NCBI GenBank assembly: GCA_900551135.1
Contig: URUX01000063.1
Location: forward strand, 1 to 12,400
Length of the DNA: 12,400 nt
Reading direction: 5' to 3'
Origin: an uncultured Clostridium sp.
GTDB taxonomy: Bacteria; Bacillota; Clostridia; Lachnospirales; Lachnospiraceae
The notes beneath the pieces are model-generated. The model had not been told where the DNA came from. It made no database searches and was given only the letters and a program-made list of their open reading frames with translations. Below, piece after piece: positions 6,902-12,400 of the stretch (position 1 is its first letter; each line of letters begins with the position of its first letter). Both the position numbers and the translations under genes were made by a program.

Positions 6902-7018
6902 TTCGATATGGAAACCCGGGACAGGAGGTTTTTCCCGAAAGTTTTATTTGAAATTCTGAGATCAGAACAACTAGTTAGGGATGATTCTGTTAATAACAAT
7001 AATATAGGAAGAATGATT

Positions 7019-7492
7019 ATGGCAATTGAAACAGTAAGAACATATTTAAAAAAATTTGGAAAAGAAAACAAGATTCAGGAATTTCCAGTGTCCAGCGCCA
7101 CAGTAGAATTGGCAGCAAGTGCCCTGGGGGTAGAGGGGGCAAGAATTGCAAAGAGCATGTCTTTTTATCCGAAAGAGGGCAGCGGCTGCATGATTATCGT
7201 TATGGCAGGAGACAAAAAAATCGATAATAGTAAATTTAAACATTATTTTGGAATGAAGGCTAAAATGCTTCACACCGAAGATGTAGAAGCTTTAACTGGT
7301 CATGCTCCGGGAGGAGTTTGTCCATTTGCAAATCCGGAGAATACCTCGGTTTACCTGGATGAATCATTGAAACGTTTTGATACAGTTTTTCCTGCCTGTG
7401 GAAGTGAAAATTCGGCAATAGAATTGACTTGTGAAGAACTGTATTACTGTGCCAATGCAATTGAGTGGATAGATGTGTGCAAATCCTTATAA
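7019..7492 (+). CDS. YbaK/EbsC-family aminoacyl-tRNA deacylase
   Basis: A protein of 157 residues, the usual size for single-domain YbaK/EbsC proteins, which hydrolyse mischarged tRNAs such as Cys-tRNA(Pro). Visible family features are the RIAKSMSF segment with the conserved lysine (Lys45) in the active site, LTGHAPGGVCPF in the substrate loop, and VYLDESLKRFDTVFPACGSENSAIEL near the C-terminus. Start is ATG 7019 because AGGAAG lies 7 bases upstream and the protein then begins MAIETVRTYLKKF like its relatives. The frame stays open back to 6890, before the transcription start predicted from the promoter, so that longer form is unlikely. It leads a small operon with the MmcQ/YjbR and EFR1-type genes. 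Confidence 0.92.
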   Translation: MAIETVRTYLKKFGKENKIQEFPVSSATVELAASALGVEGARIAKSMSFYPKEGSGCMIIVMAGDKKIDNSKFKHYFGMKAKMLHTEDVEALTGHAPGGVCPFANPENTSVYLDESLKRFDTVFPACGSENSAIELTCEELYYCANAIEWIDVCKSL

Positions 7493-7528
7493 AGTCCTTT
7501 ATTGGAAAAATAGCGATAAAAAGAGGTA

Positions 7529-7897
7529 ATGATGGGGCGGGAAGAACTATTTGATTATGTGAAAAAGCGGTATGGGACAAATCCGGAATATCTTTGGAAA
7601 TCCGATCCCCACAGTGCTGTTCTTCGGCATAAAAACGGAAAATGGTATGCAGTATTGATGAGAACGGAACTATCTAAATTAGGCTTATGTGATGAACGTA
7701 CCATGGATATTATAAATGTAAAATGTGAACCGGATATGGCGGCAGTATTGACGCAGACGCATGGTTTTTTGCCAGGGTATCATATGAATAAAAAACATTG
7801 GATTACAATATTGTTAGATGGGACGGTAACCGAAGAACAGATTTTGGATTTTCTAGACAGGAGTTATGAACTTATCAATAAGAAAGGAATCATCTAA
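7529..7897 (+). CDS. MmcQ/YjbR-family protein
   Basis: A small protein of 122 residues with the MmcQ/YjbR fold (CyaY-like, once proposed to bind DNA). Features are the opening GREELFDYVKKRYGTNPEYLW, the HKNGKWYAVLM strand pair, INVKCEPDMAAVL, and HMNKKHWITILLDGTV followed by a closing helix. Its biochemical role is unknown. Two ATG codons (7529 and 7532) follow AGAGG. The second has better spacing (5 bases), so one residue of the start is open. It sits 36 bases after ebsC and 5 bases before the EFR1-type gene, which suggests one transcript. Confidence 0.88.
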   Translation: MMGREELFDYVKKRYGTNPEYLWKSDPHSAVLRHKNGKWYAVLMRTELSKLGLCDERTMDIINVKCEPDMAAVLTQTHGFLPGYHMNKKHWITILLDGTVTEEQILDFLDRSYELINKKGII

Positions 7898-7902
7898 GAA
7901 AT

Positions 7903-8664
7903 ATGATTTTCTATTTTACTGGAACAGGAAACAGCCGGTATATCGCAGAAACAATTGCTGGTTTAACAGGTGATGAAATCGCTGATATCAATGCCCGAAT
8001 CAAAGGACAGAATACAGGAACGATATGTGTGCAAGACAGACTGGTATTTGTTCTTCCTACTTATGGGTGGAGGATTCCCAGAATTGTAGAAACGTGGATT
8101 CGGAAAACGGAGTGGACAGGTGTATGCAAAGCCTGGTTTATATTAAACTGTGGTTCTGGAATGGGAAATGCAGCCGGGTACATTCAAAAGCTTTGTGAGG
8201 AAAAGAAATTTCAATACATGGGAACCGCAGAGATTGTAATGCCGGAAAACTATATTGCCATGTTTCAGACTCCGGATTTTGAGGAGGCTGAAACGATTAT
8301 AAAAAGGGCAGATCCTGAGATTAAAAAAGCAGGAAATAGAATAAGAGAAGACAGGGAGTTTCCGAAGCCGTCAATTCATTTGGCAGATAGATTTCTAAGT
8401 GCTGCAATTAATCCGGTATTCTATCGTTTATTTGTAAAGGCAGATCCATTTTATGTGAAAGAAACCTGTATCAGCTGTGGGAAATGCGAAGCAGTATGCC
8501 CTCTCAATAATATCCAGATGCAGGGCGGGAAACCAGTGTGGGGAAAGGATTGCACCCATTGTATGGCCTGTATCAGCAGATGTCCTGCAGAAGCCATTGA
8601 ATATGGGAAAAAGAGCAAAGGAAAGCCCAGATATTATTGTGGGCGGGATAAGAAAGAGGGCTAA
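7903..8664 (+). CDS. EFR1-type flavodoxin/ferredoxin fusion protein
   Basis: An electron-transfer protein of 253 residues. The N-terminal part (1-150) is flavodoxin-like: MIFYFTGTGNSRYIAE is the FMN phosphate-binding loop, and VFVLPTYGWRIPRIV and ILNCGSGMGNAAGY line the flavin site. The C-terminal part carries two 4Fe-4S motifs, Cys189/192/195/199 (CISCGKCEAVCP) and Cys217/220/223/227 (CTHCMACISRCP). This layout is that of the EFR1 family of clostridial ferredoxin-flavodoxin proteins, whose redox partners are mostly unknown. The last codons are rich in Lys and Arg. The start lies 5 bases after the preceding stop without a close Shine-Dalgarno, so translation is probably coupled. It could feed electrons to the radical SAM enzyme upstream, but that is a guess. 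Confidence 0.92.
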   Translation: MIFYFTGTGNSRYIAETIAGLTGDEIADINARIKGQNTGTICVQDRLVFVLPTYGWRIPRIVETWIRKTEWTGVCKAWFILNCGSGMGNAAGYIQKLCEEKKFQYMGTAEIVMPENYIAMFQTPDFEEAETIIKRADPEIKKAGNRIREDREFPKPSIHLADRFLSAAINPVFYRLFVKADPFYVKETCISCGKCEAVCPLNNIQMQGGKPVWGKDCTHCMACISRCPAEAIEYGKKSKGKPRYYCGRDKKEG

Positions 8665-8666
8665 TA

Positions 8667-8695
8667 TTGCTAGAATCCGTATTCTGTGGTAAACT
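8667..8695 (+). promoter_or_regulatory. Promoter for the exonuclease gene
   Basis: TTGCTA (8667-8672) and TAAACT (8690-8695) are 17 bases apart and begin right after the EFR1-type stop codon. Transcription would start near 8702, giving a leader of about 59 bases to the ATG at 8761. The spacer holds the short inverted repeat AGAAT-CCGT-ATTCT, a possible operator. Confidence 0.6.
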
Positions 8696-8760
8696 AACCA
8701 TATTGGCGTCTTTTGTACGTCGGAATGGCTCGTAGAGAATCACAGAAATGGAATTTATGT

Positions 8761-9759
8761 ATGAATTATATTGTATTTGACCTGGAGTGGAATCAGAATG
8801 CCGGAGGAAAAGACGGCTCGGTAATCGGTTTTCCATTTGAGATTATTGAAATTGGTGCAGTAAAATTAAATGATAAGCTGGAGCAGATTGATTCTTTTCA
8901 CCAGCTGGTAAAGCCACAGGTTTATCGGAAACTGCATTATAAAATTTTAGAAGTGACCCATATGGATATGGAGATACTGAAGAAGGAAGGCAGACCATTT
9001 CCAGAGGCAATTCAGAGTTTTTTGGACTGGTGCGGCGATATCAGGCAGGATGTCCGTTTTTGCACCTGGGGTTCCATGGATTTAACAGAAATCCAGAGGA
9101 ATATGGAGTTTTATTATATGGAAAATCCATTCCCAATGCCTCTTTTATATTATGATATACAAAAGCTGTATAAACTGCTGGAAGGCGGAGACAGTGTTCT
9201 GTCTTTGGATCAGGCGGTAGAAGCCATGGGACTTCAGGAGGAACGGCCCTTTCATCAGGCTTTGGATGATGCCTGTTATACTGCGAAGGTTATGGGCAGA
9301 ATGAATTTTGATAAGGTAAAAGAATATTTGTCTATGGACTATTACCAGCTTCCGGCAAGCAGGGAAGAAGAGGTGTATTTGAAATTCCCGGGTTACACGA
9401 AATATGTTTCCCGTACATTTGAGACAAAGGAAGATGCTTTAAAGGATAAGACTGTAGGAGATATCATTTGTCCACAGTGCGGCCGAATGCTGCGAAAGAA
9501 GATTCGCTGGTTTTCTGTCAACCAGCGTCTGGAATTGGCACTGGGAATTTGCCCGGAACATGGATATGTGCGGGGAAAGATCCGGATTAAGAAGGCAGAA
9601 GGCGGAGAGACTTTTGTTATTAAGACGTTAAAACCGGTTGGAGATGAGGCATTAGAAGATTTAAGTCTGCGCCGGGATGAGGCAAAGAAAAAGCGTACTG
9701 AGCGCAATAAGGCCAAGAGGCAGGCACAGAAAAAAAGGAACGAGGCGGCTGCAGAATGA
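8761..9759 (+). CDS. DEDDh 3'-5' exonuclease with C-terminal zinc-ribbon-like region
   Basis: A protein of 332 residues. Residues 1-190 are an RNase T/DnaQ-type exonuclease domain with a full acidic set: Asp7 and Glu9 (VFDLEWN), Asp107 (TWGSMDL), and His165 with Asp170 (HQALDDA). It should degrade single-stranded DNA or RNA ends using two metal ions; which one is not evident. The C-terminal part has a CPQC...CPEH set (Cys237, Cys240, Cys264, His267) that looks like a zinc ribbon, followed by a very basic tail (RRDEAKKKRTERNKAKRQAQKKR) likely to bind nucleic acid. Start at 8761 fits the family opening MNYIVFDLEW. ATG 8725 or TTG 8713 would add residues, and none has a strong ribosome binding site. 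Monocistronic, with its own promoter and terminator. Confidence 0.9.
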   Translation: MNYIVFDLEWNQNAGGKDGSVIGFPFEIIEIGAVKLNDKLEQIDSFHQLVKPQVYRKLHYKILEVTHMDMEILKKEGRPFPEAIQSFLDWCGDIRQDVRFCTWGSMDLTEIQRNMEFYYMENPFPMPLLYYDIQKLYKLLEGGDSVLSLDQAVEAMGLQEERPFHQALDDACYTAKVMGRMNFDKVKEYLSMDYYQLPASREEEVYLKFPGYTKYVSRTFETKEDALKDKTVGDIICPQCGRMLRKKIRWFSVNQRLELALGICPEHGYVRGKIRIKKAEGGETFVIKTLKPVGDEALEDLSLRRDEAKKKRTERNKAKRQAQKKRNEAAAE

Positions 9760-9784
9760 TAAAATCTGCAGCCGTCTCGTTTTA
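9739..9784. terminator. Bidirectional terminator between converging genes
   Basis: A 17-bp stem (9739-9755 with 9765-9781, one G-T pair) closes a 9-base loop. On the plus strand it is followed by TTTA. On the minus strand, after two possible G-T pairs, it is followed by seven T (complement of 9730-9736). The left arm lies in the last codons of the exonuclease gene, whose stop (9757-9759) is in the loop, and the right arm starts one base after the kdpE stop. One hairpin therefore serves both genes, probably more strongly for the minus strand. Confidence 0.88.
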
Positions 9785-10492
9785 TACCTGGCTTTCCTGC
9801 ATCCGGTAGCCAACGCCGATTTCCGTAAAAATATACTGGGGTTCAGCTGGATTTGTTTCCAGCTTTCTGCGTATATGGGCCATATTAACCCGGAGAATCT
9901 GGTTGTTATTGTCTGCATAAGGTCCCCATATGTGACTGATAATATAATCATAGGTAAGGACTTTTCCGGAATTTTTTGCCAGCAGAGTTACCAGCTTATA
10001 TTCGATTTGGGTTAAATGGATGATTTGACCGTCTAAGGTGACAAGGCGCTTATCAAAGTCAATGGTTAATCCCTGATACTGGTAAATCGGCTCTGGAGTT
10101 TTTCCAGAAGTTCCGGCCTGGATCTGGTGGCGCAGGGCAGTACGGATACGGGCCAGAAGTTCCGAAGTTCCAAAAGGTTTTGTAATATAGTCGTCAGTTC
10201 CGGCATCCAGCGCAGCAACCTTTTCTTTTTCCTGAGTACGGGCAGAGATGACGATAATGGGGAGTAACGACCATTCCCGAATCTGCCGGATGACTTCCAG
10301 ACCATCCATATCCGGAAGGCCTAAGTCCAGAAGAATGACATCAGGACAATTGGATGTGGCAGCGGACAGCCCCTCCAGTCCGGAACCAGCGGTAACCACA
10401 CGGTAACCGTTGGCGTTTAGAGTGGTTTCAATAAAGCTTCGAATACTTTTTTCATCTTCAATAATTAACGCGGTTAATTTTGGGGTATTCAT
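9782..10492 (-). CDS. kdpE: KdpE-type response regulator
   Basis: An OmpR-family response regulator of 236 residues. The receiver domain (1-120) has the acidic pocket (Glu12, Asp13), phosphoacceptor Asp56 (VILLDLGLPDMDG) and Lys105 (TKPF). The DNA-binding winged helix (about 135-230) ends in the KdpE-typical wording ILRVNMAHIRRKLE and FTEIGVGYRM. In known systems KdpE switches on the KdpFABC potassium pump when phosphorylated by KdpD. No pump genes are in view here, so the target may be different or lie elsewhere. The ATG is 5 bases after the kinase stop, and its Shine-Dalgarno (GGAGGA) lies inside the last kinase codons, which points to translational coupling. It ends at the shared terminator. 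Confidence 0.93.
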   Translation of the reverse strand: MNTPKLTALIIEDEKSIRSFIETTLNANGYRVVTAGSGLEGLSAATSNCPDVILLDLGLPDMDGLEVIRQIREWSLLPIIVISARTQEKEKVAALDAGTDDYITKPFGTSELLARIRTALRHQIQAGTSGKTPEPIYQYQGLTIDFDKRLVTLDGQIIHLTQIEYKLVTLLAKNSGKVLTYDYIISHIWGPYADNNNQILRVNMAHIRRKLETNPAEPQYIFTEIGVGYRMQESQV

Positions 10493-10497
10493 GGTTT

Positions 10498-11541
10498 TTA
10501 TCCTCCTAAAGGCAGGCTAAAAGTAAAGCAGGCTCCATCCTCTGTGTTTTTTGCAGTAATTTGTCCATTGTGGGCTGAGATAATGGTTTTGCAGATGGAA
10601 AGTCCGATTCCCATGCCCTTACGGGAGTCTGTACTTTTAGAGTCATAAATAGAACCATCAAAAATAGTGGTAAGGTGTTCCGGGGGGATCCCGGGGCCAT
10701 GGTCTATAACCTGAAACCAGGCCATTGTATTTTTTACATAGGTATTTAAGTGGATAGGCATATTGGGATTTCCATGATAATAAGCGTTTTCCAGCAGATT
10801 GATTAATACCTGTTCAATCAGCGTGGCATCCATGGGAATCATAATAAAGTCATCGGGAACCTGAACTTTAACAGAAGCACCTGGAATCCGTTTTCGCAGC
10901 CTTGCAACGGCTTCTGCTACTACTTCCTCCAATGGTTCCGGTGTTTTCGTTACCTGGGTTTGCCCCTCCCGGATACGGGTAATAGAGAGCAGATTTTCTA
11001 CCATGTTTAACAGCCAGTTGGAGTCATCATAGATATTCTGGATCAGGCTGTGCTTGTCTCTTTCCGACAGGGCAGAAGTATTTTCCAGATAAGTGGAACT
11101 GGTGCCGATAATGCTGGTTAAAGGAGTTCGCAAATCGTGGGATACTGCCCGCAGCAGATTTGCTCTCATCTTTTCTTTTTCAGCATCCATAAGCTGCTTT
11201 TCCCGTTCATTTAATATTGCTGCCTGGGTCTTTAACTGGGTCGTAGTGGCGCTGGTAATGGTTGATACAGTCAGCATACAGAGAAAGGTAATGGGATAGC
11301 CCTGCAGGCTGAGATTAAATTCCATATAGGGATAGGTAAACATAAAGTTTACGAAAAAGGTACTGATTACAGAAGCAATAATACCGGGAATATACCCGTC
11401 TGTATACCGGGCAATCATCAGCACGCTTAATATATAAATCATGGAAACATTGATTACATTGCTGCTGATATAAGAAAAAACGCTGGATATTACGGTTGCA
11501 GCCGTGATAAATCCGGCACAGATTAAAATATTGCGGCGCAA
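10498..11541 (-). CDS. kdpD: Short KdpD-type sensor histidine kinase (no N-terminal KdpD domain)
   Basis: A kinase of 347 residues, far below the roughly 900 of full KdpD. Residues 4-105 hold four hydrophobic segments of the DUF4118 membrane region of KdpD, with almost no extracellular loops. A coiled linker follows (NEREKQLMDAEKEKMRANLL). His135 sits in AVSHDLRTPLTS (phosphorylation site). The ATPase domain has the N box with Asn252 (LINLLENAYYHG), DHGPGIP (280-286) and GMGIGLSI (309-316). The N-terminal KdpD and universal-stress domains, which bind ATP and cyclic di-AMP in other species, are absent. Start is TTG 11541 with AGGAGGGG 6 bases upstream, and only 15 bases separate it from the carboxypeptidase stop, so truncation by sequence error is not indicated. 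It signals to the adjacent KdpE. Confidence 0.9.
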   Translation of the reverse strand: MRRNILICAGFITAATVISSVFSYISSNVINVSMIYILSVLMIARYTDGYIPGIIASVISTFFVNFMFTYPYMEFNLSLQGYPITFLCMLTVSTITSATTTQLKTQAAILNEREKQLMDAEKEKMRANLLRAVSHDLRTPLTSIIGTSSTYLENTSALSERDKHSLIQNIYDDSNWLLNMVENLLSITRIREGQTQVTKTPEPLEEVVAEAVARLRKRIPGASVKVQVPDDFIMIPMDATLIEQVLINLLENAYYHGNPNMPIHLNTYVKNTMAWFQVIDHGPGIPPEHLTTIFDGSIYDSKSTDSRKGMGIGLSICKTIISAHNGQITAKNTEDGACFTFSLPLGG

Positions 11542-11556
11542 AAAGAACCCCTCCTG

Positions 11557-12400
11557 TCAGCGGAACCGGTGTTTCCGGCGGTGGTTTTTTGGACGGTGTT
11601 TTACCGTGTAAGAAGAACGTTTTCGCTCTTCTAAAATAACATCAAATTCTGCCTCCGAGCAGCCAATATCCTTTAGCCTTTGTATGCGGCGTTCGCGGCG
11701 GCGCTGACGCTCTCTGGCAGCTTTTTTATCCATATGGAGTTTTATGGCGGTTCCCCCGCCAACAAGCCCTCCAAGTCCTGCAATGACGCCTAAGACAACC
11801 CAGAAAACAGAAGGTATTTTTGGAAAATGAAATCCTCCGTCTGTATCAGTCTTGCTCTTAGCTTCTGAGGTTTCGAATTCATTGACGGGCTGGACGCTTT
11901 CATCAGCAAAGCTGCTGGCGTCTGGCAAAGGAAAGGAATCCGTTTCGGAAAGAATTTGAGCCTGTGTCGGAGGAATGGTTTCAACCGGAACATGGGCGCT
12001 GTCTACAGAAGGCATTGTATCCAGAATCTCATAATTTTTTCGGGCCTCAATGTCTTTAATCATCAGGTATGTGGAACCAATGGGACGATTGCCATAAGAA
12101 TACTGAATCCGGGCTATGGCATCATCTGGCCCGGTTTCACCCAGATCATAATTTAAAACCGTCTGGGCATCTGAGATTTCAGCATCTTTGGGCAGCGTAA
12201 TGTAACAGCTGTCATCTAAGGAAAGGACGGAGATATCGCTGGTAGTAAGACCGGCAATACTCATATCATTTTCAATGGATGTATAGGTGTGATCATAATC
12301 TGCCACTTTCAGGGTCTGGAAATTTTCAAATCCAAAGTCCATCAGACGCTTTGTGTCAGAGTAGTGAACCCTGGAACCGTTTAATATGACGGTAATTAAG
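11557..12400 (-). CDS. D-alanyl-D-alanine carboxypeptidase (DacF/PBP5-type), C-terminal part, cut by window edge
   Basis: The frame is open to the right edge, so the catalytic domain with its Ser/Lys motifs lies outside and only about 280 C-terminal residues are seen. The edge sequence LITVILNGSRVHYSDTKRLM continuing to DFGFENF matches the end of the peptidase S11 catalytic domain, where a short strand and helix precede the C-terminal beta domain (about 80 residues). A Pro/Ser/Thr-rich acidic linker follows (IPPTQAQILSETDSFP), then one membrane helix (FWVVLGVIAGLGGLVGGGTAI) and a very basic tail of about 55 residues (ARERQRRRERRIQRLKDIG, ending KNHRRKHRFR). Such enzymes trim the stem peptide of peptidoglycan at the outer membrane face. 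It is first of a minus-strand operon with kdpD and kdpE. Confidence 0.87.
   Translation of the reverse strand, partial: LITVILNGSRVHYSDTKRLMDFGFENFQTLKVADYDHTYTSIENDMSIAGLTTSDISVLSLDDSCYITLPKDAEISDAQTVLNYDLGETGPDDAIARIQYSYGNRPIGSTYLMIKDIEARKNYEILDTMPSVDSAHVPVETIPPTQAQILSETDSFPLPDASSFADESVQPVNEFETSEAKSKTDTDGGFHFPKIPSVFWVVLGVIAGLGGLVGGGTAIKLHMDKKAARERQRRRERRIQRLKDIGCSEAEFDVILEERKRSSYTVKHRPKNHRRKHRFR

Noticed and set aside
6890..7018. N-terminal extension of the EbsC-type protein
   Set aside because: The ATG-equivalent at 6890 lies upstream of the -10 box. The domain is complete from 7019. An ATG at 6908 remains possible but has no ribosome binding site.
1..12400. CRISPR arrays, insertion sequences, rRNA, toxin-antitoxin or phage-defence genes
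   Set aside because: No repeat-spacer pattern, transposase, terminal inverted repeats of IS type or recognisable defence genes were seen. The only trace of mobile DNA is the tRNA scar at the left edge.

Overview
The window looks like chromosome of a Gram-positive anaerobe of the class Clostridia, most likely the family Lachnospiraceae. This is inferred from strong AGGAGG-type ribosome binding sites, GTG and TTG starts, sigma-A-like promoters, and gene families common in that group: RecD2, an EFR1-type flavodoxin/ferredoxin, DegV, and a Kdp-type regulatory pair beside a DacF-type carboxypeptidase. No species can be named.

Layout. Positions 46-87 are the 3' half of a tRNA-Arg(CCU) gene, from anticodon loop to discriminator base. 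The 5' half is missing and unrelated DNA (1-45) takes its place. This is the expected scar of an integrase-borne element inserted at the anticodon loop, with the element lying to the left of the window. The tRNA's own terminator follows (97-137), then recD2 (200-2485), a DNA repair helicase.

From about 2.5 to 8.7 kb the DNA is visibly richer in A+T. It holds two groups of plus-strand genes. The first is a TetR-type regulator, a six-helix DUF308/HdeD-type membrane protein, a radical SAM enzyme with many extra cysteines, a shortened DegV-like protein and a flippase-like (LPG-synthase membrane domain) protein. This set could plausibly act on membrane lipids or a membrane-bound substrate, but nothing in the sequence names the substrate. 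The second group has its own good promoter at 6873 and encodes a YbaK/EbsC-type aminoacyl-tRNA deacylase, a MmcQ/YjbR protein and an EFR1-type flavodoxin/ferredoxin protein.

A DEDDh exonuclease with a C-terminal zinc-ribbon-like region follows under its own promoter. It ends in a bidirectional terminator (9739-9784) shared with a converging minus-strand operon. That operon runs from a D-alanyl-D-alanine carboxypeptidase (cut by the right edge) into a short KdpD-type sensor kinase and KdpE, with translational coupling between kinase and regulator. The kinase lacks the usual N-terminal KdpD sensor domain and no kdpFABC genes are visible, so the pair may serve envelope control instead of, or besides, potassium control.
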